In this document: positions 51,365-63,624 of the stretch, one piece after another
How the letters are laid out: every line of letters begins with the position of its first letter
Position numbering within the stretch: position 1 is the stretch's first letter
From: Burhinus oedicnemus
Lineage: Eukaryota; Chordata; Aves; Charadriiformes; Burhinidae
Length of the DNA: 64,000 nucleotides
Assembly: GCA_008921705.1 (NCBI GenBank)
Contig: VFFE01007738.1
Span: 400,113-464,112 of the forward strand
Direction of reading: 5' to 3'
Position numbers and translations under genes: made by a program
The notes under the pieces: model-generated
What the model was told of the DNA's origin: nothing
Seen by the model: the letters and a program-made list of their open reading frames with translations, nothing else
Database searches by the model: none

Positions 51365-53350
51365 GCTAAAATTCTTGTCCATTACTTGGTCATCTGCTGA
51401 ATCAATTATTTATAAGGAAGAAGGCTATAACCTTTTTCTCTTGGCCTCTATATCTCCAGGGTATTTGATCTATTCACAGAAAGTCACCTCACTTCCTGAA
51501 TTCCTCTTCTTGGAAATCAAAGGTCAGGAAAAAACTGCACACTCGCTGCATCCCGAAGCACATCTCATCTTTGCTCCTTTTCTGTGTATTTTTTTCCTCT
51601 TCTAATTTTACTCTTTTTTGTCTTGCATTCAAGGGACTTTGGACTCCAACAGAAAGAAAAGATCCTCATATGCCTTGTTAAGCATGGATCATATCCACGT
51701 GTGAAAATATTAGCAAGCAGGCTATCAATTACATTGCAGTACATAGGTATGTGAGTATTATTCTGTCTGGGGACTTGTATTCCTTTTGAGTAGGAACTTA
51801 AGCCAGAGACTCAAATCCCACTTGACAGTACTTTATCAATGTGGAATAAAAATAATCTCTCCTTAAGCAAGAGACTTGATGACTGGGGCAGAGTGCAAAA
51901 AAGGGTGAAAAAATGAATGGACAATGTCAAAGCTTCCTAGAACTTTTTCAAAAGAGTCCAACTTTTCAAACCCAAAACCTGCTTATAGGAATTTCCATTG
52001 GGAAAGTTTGCTAACACAAGGATGGAATTCTAATGACGAGAGAGATTCCCCACCACATGTGAGCTCTAACTGTAAGAACAGACAGCTTGGCTCCTACGCT
52101 GGCCAAAACTGGAAACCTAAAAAAAATCAGGACAAGCATCATACGTGACAGGTCGTGAACTGACAGAGAGTGTGGGGACATCAGTTAGAAAGGCATTTAG
52201 GGAGGTGATAGGTCTGTGAACATTTTGCACTTAAGAAGAGGAATCTGTTAATTGGGTGTAAATGAGGAAAGGTGGGCTGTTAGTGAAGGGCTAGGAAAAC
52301 CACATCTGCAGCAACACACTGAATCATTATAAGTGAAAGGACACCCACATGAATTTTTTTCAAGACCAAAAGGAAAGTCTTTATAATTAATGAGATTCTA
52401 AGTGATCAAATTTAACGTGCAATGATAATAGCAGATACGTCATTGTATGGTCAGTGTTATGCAGGAAGAATATGCATAACCTTTTTGGGAGGATCTGAAA
52501 GAGTTGAAACTCAGGAAGACTTTCTAGGTACAAAACATAGTGCTGACTTTATTTCTGAGAATAGCACAGAAAACAGGCAGAAGCTGAGCATTTTGTTTTG
52601 CTCACATTTAGCATATAATGATGATGAGACCACAGAGAGGTGAGTAAAGATTTCATTTTGTATAAGCTAAAGTTCTGTGACTCACTGATTTTTTAATTCA
52701 GTTGTACAGACTATGCTTGACTGCTAAGCAGAATAAGGAGAGAAGGAAAGAAATACCTAAAATAGAGCCTTACAGAAGACTCCTCCTCCATCTGCATAGT
52801 TCTCCCCAACAGTGGAAGAGAGAAGAAGAACAAAGATTCTCTGAAAGAGAGGTAAAACAACTTATAAGGTTTTTAGAAATATAGTCATTTAAGTACATTT
52901 GATGTGGGTTTTTTTAACTTGCAACAGGTAAGTAAGAATTTGTTACTCATTTATTATGAATAGAATTATCTCCTCCACAGAAGCACACAAAATACTATAT
53001 GCTACTAGAAAGCTGAATAGCTGGCAGTGATATACTTGTATGTCACTTCCCAACAGTAATACTTGTTTGATTTGTTTGAAATTTTGTGATTTATTCTTTA
53101 CAAATACCATCAAGAATGTATTTGATATGCTGTCAACTGGCTACTGTGACTCAGTGCAACACTGTAAAGACCAAAGTATTATACTAGATTTATAAGGAGT
53201 TTGTAGCAATGTAAGTTTTCAGAGACTTATAACACTGCATGTTGTGATGAATGGGGAGTCCTTTCACTAAACCTGTTTGAAGTCAGAAAAATATATAAAG
53301 ATAAAAAGGAGACACTAATTCATGTAACACAATTTTTCAGCTGAGATACA

Positions 53351-53406
53351 TATTATACACAATTATACATTTATATATATATACACATACTATACACAAT
53401 TACACG
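53351..53406. repeat. Degenerate TA-rich repeat with duplicated TATACACAATTA
   Basis: The 12-mer TATACACAATTA appears twice, on either side of a TATATATA run, which suggests a small local duplication. Confidence 0.65.
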
Positions 53407-56400
53407 TCTCTGTCAGGACACAGAGAATAGTGATCCTTCATATTCAATTTCTTCTGGAAGAGTGGGAAGGAAGACCAAAGATGGATATTTTAAGCTGTTG
53501 GTGGAACTTAAGGGATGCATGAAGTTGATATTGAGGTGCATGATAAAGGCAACCAAAAATTGATGTCATACTAAATATAAACTTGTTCACTTCTTTCCAG
53601 TACGGAATATTTGAAACGTACTTTTACTTTTGTGCTAGACAGCAGTTTCTTGGCAATGGACTTATGATGAACTTATGCACAGACTGACTGCACAGTGCAC
53701 ACGCAGCCAGTCTTGGGAAGTAGATTCACCGTTGAATGCATGCCTCATATGCATGCTTGGGCATATATGCTTTTTCTCCATAATTTCATGGGTGGAAACA
53801 GAGAAGCCTTCAACCTCCAACTACAGAAAGCCTCATGCAAGGCTAAAAGTCCTACAAGTTTTAGAAGCCAGCTGTATATTAGTAAAAGATAATAGAAAGG
53901 AAATTGCTCAGCAGTAGTGGGCTAATGAGGTGCGTTGTTCACAGAACCCTCTGCTCTAATGTGAGGATGGAGGGACTGCTGTTCTTGCTGTACCTGCATC
54001 ACCTGTGCAAAACAAGTTGATGACTACATGTCACAGCTGGTAGATTTGTAAATCGTACCTTAGAAAAGGATTGTCCTGCTCTTTGTCCTAATATCCTTTT
54101 CTTCAGCGACCAGTAATGGCACGGAAATGTCTTCAGACAATGTAGTGTTCCCCTCTTGAAAAGTCCCGTTAGAAAGTTACAAATGATAGCATTCAAATTT
54201 GCAAATCTATAGGCTTGGGGACTGTCTTGTATCTTGTTTGTGCTGATAGAGCAAGAAATAAAAAGAAAAGCGATTATAAGCCACCTGCTTCTTTATCAAT
54301 TTTTTCTGCATATTCTGCAAAGTATTCTGTAATTTAGCATTCTGATTCCAGTCTGGCAAATCCCAGACACCGCATTTATCTTAATTTCTGTTAATAGTAG
54401 ACACAGACGTCCAAGGCAGAAAGTAAAATATGAATTTGTAATTATTTTATGTCTACAGTAGTCATAACTGTGAAGCACAGTGTCCAGCAGAAGAGATAGA
54501 ATAGGAAAGAAAAATTCTGAACGTTCATTGTCTTTTTTTTTATTCCTCTTCCTCCAGCTGTGATACTTGTTACCCAGCTGCTATGCACACAGCTTCTCCC
54601 TTTGTCAGTGATCTGTTGCTTATGTCTACGATTTCAGAGAAGTGTGAAAAAAAGTGTGATTGTTATTTCAAGCAGCATAGTTTGAAATAAATATTATACT
54701 TTTCACAGCACTGAGGGAAGGTTTTGTTCACAGAGCCCCCAAATACTTGTAAGTAATCCAAATTTGTTCTTTTTCTGTCTGGAGTGCAAAAATGGGAGAT
54801 GAGGTTAATCACCTCTCAGTAAAGCTTTGCCTTGGTAGTTCAGCATCACCAACTTCAAGCGTAAATAAGCAGTACTTTAGGTACTTCAAGAACATACAGT
54901 GAAATGGGAAAGGCCAAAATAGGTAGGTTTTATTCTCATATTGAAATCTGGCTTATTTTCTACAGGATGAGGAGCAGTTATTACCTTCAGTGGATCTTTC
55001 TTCTCAAGGACTGGTGTGTGTATAGAAGTAAATCCAGTAAAGAGAAGCATTGCAGACCTAAAACATAATAGACATGAAGGGGATGGAGGAAGAGGGGGAA
55101 ACCTATGTTGGATGGGCGTTTTGTGTCCGTATCTACATATAGAAATTTATCTCATATTTCTTGTCAGTTATGGTGCTTATCTTGAAGCCACCTCCTATCT
55201 TCTGTTGAAAGACGGCATCCAAAATAAGAAAAGATCATACCAGAAGGGAAGGGCGTAAGGAGGTCTACCAAATGAAAGTGGCAAAGTAGCACAGATAAAA
55301 TACACTAGCTAGAGCTGAAATTAATACATAAATAGCTGTTTCTCTAATCTTTTGAAGGCTGTCACTGATTATGAGTCGCTATTATACCTTGAAATTAAAT
55401 ATCTATTTGACTCGCCTCCTTTTGCGTAGTGTCATGTTAGAGGTTTCAGTCATTGGACAGCTTGTTTTCATTTCTTATATGAAATTAAGCTGGGAATTAT
55501 GACCTTTTCAGTTAAACTTCATATTTAATTTGGTGGCTTATTGTGAGCTGGCAGAAAGCACTGTGATAATTTCCTATCATCTTGATCACGCTTGGGGACC
55601 TTCTTTCATAGCAAAATAACTGCAAAAGTCCCTGAGGCCTGAAGAAGAAAATATTTTCTTCAAATAATTTAATATGGCTCTTAGATGTTTACCCTTTTCT
55701 CAACTGAACAATACTTCCCTTTGTATTCTAAAAATAACCTTTAGGGTAGTTTGCACAAAACAGCATAGTATTGGTAAACTCAGCAATCCATCACTGTTTG
55801 TGTCTTAACTGACCCACGTTATTTTACCTGCATGTTTTTCAACATGGTCAGTGCTTGAGCACCTTTGGCTATGGCAATTCATGCTGACATTTATGTTTTC
55901 ATTTGTAATTGCTTTAGTACATGTCTTTAAAGAGTTTCAGATGAAACCTTGAACTCAAATAAAAAGAAATAGATTCTTCAGCTTATATTTGCTTATATAT
56001 TTACAAATTAATGTACAGATAATGAAACATTCATATTAGAGCATATCAACTAACAGCCTGTATCAAGTAAAATATAACATAAATGAATAACTTGCCATTT
56101 GCCAAACTCCCTAAATGTGTTCATTTCTTTTGTTCACAAACCTTTTGTTTTCACTTATTAACTCTCAGTGTGAGAGTGTAAAGGTAAATTCAGCTGAAAG
56201 CTACAGGAAAAAAACCCTGCAATCCTTCCACAGTTATCATGTAGTCTTTCCCAGCGTGACCCTTATTATGGCAATTTATAGCACAGGCTGCAATGAAATT
56301 GCCACACCACGTAAGCTAAAAGTACAACACGTTATGTTGCCAAGCACCATGCATAAATGATTTTTGACAGATGCCATACTGCTCAGTCTCCTGAAAAGAA

Positions 56401-56735
56401 AAGAATTATTTCATGCTCAAGAACAAAGGCTAGATTAAATCTCGTATGTTTCCGTGGAGGGGCACTACTCCATGCATGCAAGTATCAGAGGCATCATTAA
56501 AGGAAGGTCCGCTGACCACAGAGGCACTAGCTGCACCTTCTGGGGATGGTGATCAGACTGAAAACAGCAGGAAACAGATACCAGTGGCATCTGTGAGCAA
56601 AGTAATTTCATCCTATAGCATCTGCGAAACCTTTTGCTAGTGTTTGTACACCTCAGAGGGAGGCAGTAGAATCTGATGCTGGTGGGAGAAGCTACAAGGA
56701 AGCTTTGTGGAAAAACTGGTCCAATGGGGGCATCT

Positions 56736-58022
56736 TCAGTGAGGCTTTGGACTGAAGTAATGCTGAAAACCTTCAAAGAGGTTACTGAGCCTGAGACCTC
56801 TGCATTCGAAGGAATGAGTATCTACAGCAATAAGTAAAGCTGTTGACGTGATAAAGACTGTAATCTGACCACTGAAAAGGAAAGGAATTGTACTGTCTAC
56901 CCAAAATTTTGTTCTGTGATAATCTTTAAGGCAAGCTGACATAATAGAACAAGAAATACCTTGCTTCCAAAACAACCACAAACTGCAGTAGGCTAGGTTT
57001 TCACAGCTGCGTGCAGAAACAGGGTGCGACACCCACTCCTGTTCAGGCTGAGACAAAATCCAGCTGGGGAAGAGCTGAGAGTATTGATACAGGACAATTT
57101 GAGAGGCTACAAATTGCAGCAGGCTAATTAGGAGTACCTGAAGACATTCTCCAGGAAGTGGCCATGGGGGGAAAATGAGAAAGTGTAAAAAGTAGAAAAC
57201 AAAGTAGTTGTAGTTTGCCAAATGCAAATAAGCTAAAGAAAGAGGGTTGTTGAAGGTAAGGTGTTCAAGGGTATCTCTGCTTGCTTTGTTAGGAGTTTTT
57301 TCTCTATGAAATTGGTCATTCTGGGCTGTAACAGCACACGTAAAGCACACCATAAGTAGTTGCTGAAGAGTATAGGGAACACTGGCAACTAACAGTATCA
57401 CACCACATCAAGGCTGCTGACAAAAGCACACTACCCACTGCCTTTTCAGCCTTAGGCACTGGGTTAGAGACCATGCAGATAGAAATGAACATGTATTGTA
57501 GTAACTTTCTTGGCAAACCAACAACCTGTCTATAACTAACAGAAAGAGAGAAAAAATACTGTAGGCAAATAAATAGCATTTAGGTGGTTGTGATCTATAT
57601 AAACAGAGTGTCACTTCCTATCCATCTGCCTCATGGGCTCCTGCAGGCGTGTGTGGCAGGATGGGGGCAGGTAGTGAAGAGTTTTAGTTCTTCTTCAGCT
57701 TGAACAGTGAAGCAGAATGGAAAATTATCTTCTTTGAGCTACTCAAAATCCTTTCGAGATTCTGCATCTTCAGTGAAGTCTGGTCTCTTGTTGGGGGAAG
57801 AGAGTGGATCCCAGAAGTAATGTAATCATTTAGTGTGTGTGGGAGTCCCCATGATGCCAATGCTGGCAGAAATGCTTCCACTTCTTGTGACCTATATTTC
57901 ACTTCAGCACTGTAACTAATATAGCTTTGGGCCTGGAAATGCTCGCGTACCTCATGGATAGAAATATGTACAGTGTTTTTACTGATTTCCTTGGGACTGT
58001 TCTTAGGAGTGAAGTTACTCAT
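56736..58022 (-). pseudogene. Unrecognised broken coding frame, multi-pass-membrane-like
   Basis: One minus-strand frame runs for 429 codons from an ATG at 58022 with only three internal stops: TAA at 57684-57686, TAG at 57618-57620 and TGA at 57408-57410. In DNA of this composition roughly twenty would be expected. The first 112 codons are hydrophilic and start MSNFTPKNSP, with an N-glycosylation-type NFT. Between the second and third stops is a hydrophobic stretch around YLFAYSIFSLFLLVIDRL. The final part is open for about 221 codons and has hydrophobic segments near its residues 2-26, 64-82, 87-106 and 168-193. The last stop is at 56736-56738. The final open part has no ATG at its start. 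I do not recognise the family. It may be a decayed intronless gene or retrocopy, or, less likely, chance. Frames of 87 and 103 codons overlap in other registers, which weakens the case because this patch may simply be poor in stops. Confidence 0.35.
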
Positions 58023-61000
58023 GCAATTGATTGCAAATTTACAGTTCTGGGGTCTAATTTCAACTGTAACAAATAACTAACCTGATTATTTCACCTTTTT
58101 CTTCCTGTATTTGAACACTTTTCTAGAGTTGCAATATTGTGTAGGGTATGAGCTTTTTGCATCACGCTTGTGTGGTAATGAAGACTTGATGTTTGCTATT
58201 TATACACAATAATCCCCTCTAGCATATTTAATGTATAGCACAATATTCTTGTTAAGGTATAAATGTTACTGATATGCTTCAGTAGGGATTCCCGTGCATC
58301 AGCAGTTTTATAGGTCACTGCAAATAAGCATCAAGAAAAAATGTATAGTCTACCAGACCTACACTCATCCCTCTATGTGATGATAACCATTTTTAAGTTG
58401 TAGAGAACATTGTTGTCCACCCTGAACCCATTCTGTGATCTTTTATGTGAAAGCCCAGAGCATCACTCTGGACGTCATGTTAGAACATGCAAACATCAGT
58501 CTGAAAAAAGAACCTTCCAATCATTAAGTACATAAGCTTACAGGATATAGACAGACTGTAGCATGATTTTTAAATTCAGAAAGCAAGCAAGAAAAGGCCT
58601 TTGGTAATTTTTCTGTTGTTGGGATCTCTATAGGACCAGTTCTTCAAACCCCATGGCTCCAGAATACAACAGGTCCTCTGCCCACCTTTTTGGTGAAGAT
58701 TTTTCAGTATGTAGACAGAGGATTCTATGTTTAGAAATAGAGAGTTTTCCTCCCAATGCTTTATTTAAATGTGAAGACAGTATGTAAGGATTTTCTGGGA
58801 AAACTAGCACTAGGGAATATAGTTGGTCAAGAAATGAAACGGCTAAATGTGCTTTGGAGGCATGTTACATATTAGAGTAAAGCTTATTTATTCATCACCT
58901 TCTTATATTATTTTTTCTTTCAGTCTTCTGCTCTAAAAAGTCTGGTCTAATCCCTTTCATTTTATAATCATAGATGTTTGGCTTGCTGCATTGCTTTGAT
59001 CCGGGATGCAATTTAATTTTTTGACCTGCTGAGCCTTTTGTGTTTTCACAATTTTTGTTTGTTAAAGGTTTGATTTAAATGCATATTCTAGGGAAGGTAT
59101 CTGAACCCCAAAGTCTTTTGTGTTCAACAAGATTCAAAGCACAGTATACTGACATATGTCTCTCTTTCAAAGTGCTCTATGTAGCTGGTTGAAATCGTGG
59201 CCATCTGTCATTTAATACCCGCCAAGTGGCAGCTGTAACCGTGGCACTGGTTCAGTAGCCTTCAGTACAGTACCTGCTGGGGACAGATTTGTAGCCATAT
59301 CTGAGGTCAGGGTTGGGACTGGCTGTCACGAAACACAGGAGGGATGAAACACAGAATCTTTCAGGAAGTCCGTTTTTTGTCTGCATTGTCATTAGAGAGC
59401 CACCTGGAAGGCCCATATCCTGGAGGGTCAAAATCTTCATTAAAATATGTTTCTGAACATGTGAAGCTCTGCCTTGGCCGTTCGTATGCATGCTTAGAGT
59501 GGCAGTGCTGGCTATGAACTGCATAGAAATTGTTTCACTCCTTTCTCAAACTGCAGACACAGCTCAGTTGGCATCACAAACTTTTACGTTATCTAATAAT
59601 AAAAAGAGATTGCTTCAACTTGCAAAATAGGTTGTAAAGGGTTTTATCACACAATATCACAAGGTATGCAGCTCTTGTGATAAGTTTTAGATGATTTTCT
59701 CACTCAAAACAAATGTCTGTGTATCCCAGAGAGCTCTCTCAGCTGGAGCTGGTAGTAATTTTTGACAGCTATTTTTCTTTTAGCAAATATCCATTTTTCC
59801 ATCAGGCCTTAGGTAAAAGCATGCTAAGTGTGGCAAAGGGTACTCACAAAAGCTAATCCTGACAGATTCCCTTTACAAATAATGGTGAGTTGCTTTTAAT
59901 TGCTTTTTAAGTTTGACCTCTCCTCCCCGTGACCTTCCTCTTAAATATGATGGCCTCAAAAATCTTTGCAAATGCTCTATTCACCTTGCAAAAGATTTTG
60001 ACTGGGCTATGTTCTTAGAGTGGCCAGCAACCTAAAAAAACCGCTGAGGATGTGGAAACCTGGCTGTGTCATTCTCCCATTTCGGACATTATTGCTCCAG
60101 CCTGTGAGCTAAATGGGAATGTCTTCTCCACCTCAACTTCTCACAGAAATCTTCAGAGGGTTCTGGTTTTATCCTGAGTCAGAGTTGGATGGCTTGTTGA
60201 AATGTCGGGTTTAGGGAAAAATTATTTCTCACTTAGGTCTAGTTTTAGCTGGTTTTTGATATTATATAGTAGAGTTGGCACAAATGGGTACAAATTACAT
60301 TTCCTAGCCCCCAGTGGCAAAACTTGCACATATTTTTATGGTAGTTTTGGCTACAGTCTCCTGAAAGGCAAGTGCAAAGATCTGTTAAACCAAATTGAAA
60401 TATTTCAGTCACTGTTCTGGCTCACAAAAGTAAAACTCTTATTGTTTTCATGATGCAAAGGATTTCACAATATTCTTGCAGTTGTTATCCTTTCATGGTT
60501 TCACAGGCCTCACAAGAATCCCACGCGAATGTTTGACTCTGTGAGTTTGACTTACTCTTTCAGCAGTTCAAATCACAGGGGGGGTTTTAGACAGCTCACA
60601 CTAAGAGATCATCTCACATCTTAACACCAGTAGTCCCAAGACGTAGTTTCTAAGCCACGTGGGAAAAAAAGATATCTCCATTTCACTACTGAAACACCCT
60701 TTCCAAAATCCAGTCAAATGAGAAGAGTTGAAGGCCATGACTTCTGAAAACAAATCTAGAGTCCAGTAGGATCTGATTGCCAGGTAGAAAATTGTATCTT
60801 AGAAAAGAGATATTATGAGGCAGATTTTAGCTGAAAAATTTCAAAACTGCGAAATTTATTTTTATAACTTTTGGCTCATCTCTAATTTTAAAGAGAGCTA
60901 ATAGTTAAACTTAAGTCTGCAAGGTTTGCTGGAGTGATAGAAATGAGCTTAGTGTCTGAAGCTGTTTGAATAGTGGCATTTTAAGTCTCTGATCTAAAGT

Positions 61001-61571
61001 TAGATGCCAGGGACTCAGATACCTAATTGACCTAAATGGATGCAAACTAATGTACCTGCATTATTTCATCCTGTGAGAATCTTGCCCTGTAACTTAATGA
61101 AGTGTTTAACTTCTGAGTTTTGTCAGCCCATAAACATGTAAATGATCATAATCTGATCTGTAGCAAAATGCTAGCTCTGATCAGCAAAATTTAATAACAA
61201 TATCTTCTTCTGGGAATAATGACCATAAAATCTAACTCCTGTGTAGTCCTTTTTCAGGGCTACAACTCCTACTAACTCCTACCAGGCTTAAGGAACGAAT
61301 TTCATTTTATATGGCCAGTATCGTTTAATAGTCCAATGTAGCTATTTATATCTGTATATGTGTGCACTACAAATTCACAGAAACATGTTAAGTGCAGTAA
61401 TTTGAATTCAAACAAATTGTTGTAGAAGTGCAGCATTCAGGTTAGATATAAATAGTCCTGTAGCATTATTAATAGATGTTGAGTTGTCTAGTTTTCAGTT
61501 TCCCAATTTGCATTTCTCTCAAATGGTAAAATGCAGGTGAAGTGTCCCTTTTGAAAGAATGAGGTCTGTGT
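58023..61571. other. Unique non-coding DNA
   Basis: No recognised gene or repeat; open frames stay under about 90 codons. The part near 59880-60080 is repeat-free and could be conserved non-coding DNA. A 10-base direct duplication (AACTCCTACT then AACTCCTACC) is at 61264-61283. Confidence 0.55.
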
Positions 61572-61740
61572 TCATAAAATCATAGAATAGTTTGGGTTGG
61601 AAGGGACTTCTAAAGGTCATCTAGTCCAACACCCCCTGCCATAAGCAGGAACATCTTCAACTAGATCAGGTTGTTCAGAGCCCCATCCAGCCTGACCTTG
61701 AATGTTGCCAGGGGTGTTGCAGCTACCACTTCCCTGGGCA
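61572..61740 (-). mobile_element. CR1 LINE 3' fragment, outer left part
   Basis: Starts TCATAAAATCATAGAATAG on the plus strand and continues GGTTGGAAGGGACTTC and CTAGTCCAACACCCC, the reverse complement of the CR1 3' end. It stops abruptly after CTTCCCTGGGCA, where the CR1 consensus would go on with a CCTGTTCC-type block. A plus-strand CR1 3' end begins at that exact point. Confidence 0.9.
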
Positions 61741-61934
61741 GAAAGGGTTACAAAGCATTGGAAAAGCCTGCCAAGTGAAGTGGTAGAATTGCTATCCCTG
61801 GAGGTATTTAAAAGATGGGTAGACATGGTGCTTAGGGACGTGGTTTAGTGGTGGTTTTGGCAGTGTCAGGTTGGCAGTTGGACTCGATGATCTTAAAGGT
61901 CCCTTCCAACCTAGGTGATTCTATGATTCCATGA
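61741..61934 (+). mobile_element. CR1 LINE 3' fragment in the opposite orientation
   Basis: This piece carries the CR1 3' region in plus orientation. A GGTTGGCAGTTGGACTCGAT-type block is followed by CTTAAAGGTCCCTTCCAACC and the tail GATTCTATGATTCCATGA. Its tail abuts minus-strand CR1 sequence directly. Its 3' block is an inverted complement of the left fragment's start, so the two can pair over roughly 50 bases with a spacer of about 270 bases. Confidence 0.9.
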
Positions 61935-62412
61935 TACCTGGGGTTGTCCTGACCCAGATGCAGGACCTTGCACTTGGTCTTCATGAGGTTCGCATGGGCC
62001 CACTTCTTGAGCTTGTCCAGGTCCCTCTGGATTGCATCCCATCTGTCAGGTGTGTCAACCACACCACTCAGCTTGGTGTCATCTGCAAACTTGCTGAGGG
62101 TGCACTTGATCCCACTATGTCATTGATGAAGATATTGAACATTACTGGTCCAAATACAGACCCCTGAGGGACACCACTTGTCACTGACTTCCATCCGGAC
62201 ATTGAGCCATTGACCACTACACTCTGGATGAGACCATCCAACCAATTCCTCATCCACCAAACAGTCCTCCCATCAAATCCCTATCACTCCAACTTAGAGA
62301 GAAGGATGTTGTGGGAGACCATGTCAAAGGCCTTACAGAAGTCCAGCTAGATGATATCCGTAGTTCTTCTCTTGTCTGCTAATGTATTCGCTCCGTTATA
62401 GAAGGCCATTTT
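61935..62412 (-). mobile_element. CR1 LINE fragment with reverse-transcriptase remnant
   Basis: On the minus strand this encodes part of the CR1 ORF2 reverse transcriptase. [20 protein letters not shown] is readable within 62068-62253, and the catalytic-type FADD is readable at 62078-62089 followed by TKLSG. Both are established reverse-transcriptase blocks of CR1-like LINEs. They lie in different frames, so at least one frameshift separates them and the fragment is dead. The reading continues toward the 3' side with [19 protein letters not shown]. Sequence similar to the CR1 consensus fades out near 62412, after the AGAAGGCCAT block. The stretch of CR1 expected between this piece and the left fragment is missing. 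Confidence 0.92.
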
Positions 62413-63214
62413 TCCCGTAAATCTGGGCATTCCTGGGGATAAATGACTTAGGAATAATGCATTTTAACCCATCTGTAAGAGTCTGATTCAAAGCCTATGG
62501 AAATTAAGGTTTTACATACAGCTCTGTATTCTGTTAGGAGTTTGTTTACCTATTTATTTCCTTTATCATTCAAGACTGTGAGGTGCCGAGTGGCGAGGCA
62601 GGTAGAAATCATAGACTCCTCTTCCTATTTCTTGCCACTTCTTTCAGTTACTTTTATATCTGTTGATTTGGTTCAACAAAAATTGTCATGGGGTAAATCT
62701 TAAGGACAATTCTTTCCACAAGTCTTGAAGAACGTTATTTAATAGTATGAATAAGGGAGAGAGAATTCCATGGATAGGATGAGCTCAGTCCTTGTAGACT
62801 GTGGTGGTCAATCAGTGTGCACGTGCTGGTTGGTCAGTTGTCCTAGTTTGGACCAAGCTGTGCAGTCGCTTATGGATATAGCTAGAGGTTCTACAAAAGC
62901 AAAAGGTTTACATTTCAATTAATGCCTTCAATTAGCCACAGGTAAGGTGCTTTGAACATATGCCTTTTTCTCCATTGAAGGGTATGGGTCCTATCTACTC
63001 TAGAGAATTTTATAAGGTAGTCATTATTTTGTGTAACGAAGGAAATTCTGGTATCTAGAATTGTTAAAATGCATTATGACAAAAGTGTCTCAGTGTGTGT
63101 GATATATATAGTGCCAAACACATTTTAATGTCATAGTAATATGGATTAGTACAATGAATTAATTAAAATCCACTGAATCAGAACACTTGGATGAAAGGAG
63201 ATGGTCTGGAAGGT
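62413..63214. other. Unique non-coding DNA between CR1 and LTR
   Basis: No recognisable gene or repeat; the longest frame is under 70 codons. Confidence 0.55.
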
Positions 63215-63624
63215 TGTGGTGCTTTAGCCCCAGCCAGCAGCAATGAACCACATGGGCGCTTGCTCACCCACCTCCCCCCGCCCCCAGCAGTGGGATGGAG
63301 GGAGAATCTGAAGAAAAAGGCAAAACTCGGGGGTTGAGATAAAGCCAGGTTAACAGAACAGCAAAGGAAAGAGGAAAATAACAACAAAATTACTAATATA
63401 GGAATATACAGAACATGATTAATGTACCATCACTCATTGACCAGAACCTGAAGCCCAGCCAGCTCCAGAGTGAGGATTTCTCCACCCCCACCCCCGGCTA
63501 GCTCCCCCAGCTATATACTGAGCATGACATCACATAGTATCCAATACCCCTTTGGCTAGTTTGGGTCAGCCGCCCATCCCTGCTCCTTGTGAAAATTAAC
63601 CCTACCCCTGCCGGAACCAGGACA
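63215..63624 (-). mobile_element. Solo LTR of an avian endogenous retrovirus
   Basis: Read on the minus strand it starts TGTCCTGGTTCCGGCAGG, passes through GCTGACCCAAACTAGCC and ATGCTCAGTATATAGCTGG, and ends GGGGCTAAAGCACCACA, so it has TG...CA edges and a TATA-like box (plus-strand positions 63512-63517). The block order matches the plus-strand LTR at 32224-32795, so the two are related but clearly diverged. No internal retroviral sequence adjoins it, which makes it a solo LTR. No exact 5-bp target duplication is visible (AAGGT against ATGAT, 3 of 5). The C-rich stretches at 63267-63287 and 63482-63509 belong to the LTR. Confidence 0.78.
63512..63517 (-). promoter_or_regulatory. LTR TATA-like box
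   Basis: TATATA within CTCAGTATATAGC on the minus strand, matching the TATA position of the other LTR. Present activity is unknown. Confidence 0.5.

Larger units (their letters stand above)
35361..56735. other. Long unique non-coding stretch
   Basis: About 21 kb without a recognised gene or transposable element. The longest open frames (118 codons at 36163-36519 and 123 codons at 37382-37753, both minus strand) are within chance expectation, and I do not recognise them. Notable content is a strong G-quadruplex motif at 41841-41875, a 10-bp hairpin at 47688-47711, and AT-rich blocks at about 49860-50280, 50600-50900 and 55360-55600. A 150-base open segment at 52702-52851 has splice-like edges. 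A GC-richer patch at 48100-48970 has several overlapping frames of 75-106 codons that look like chance. Confidence 0.5.

Noticed and set aside
61832..62253. Minus-strand frames considered as host genes
   Set aside because: They are CR1 reverse-transcriptase remnants, shown by the PQG and FADD blocks.
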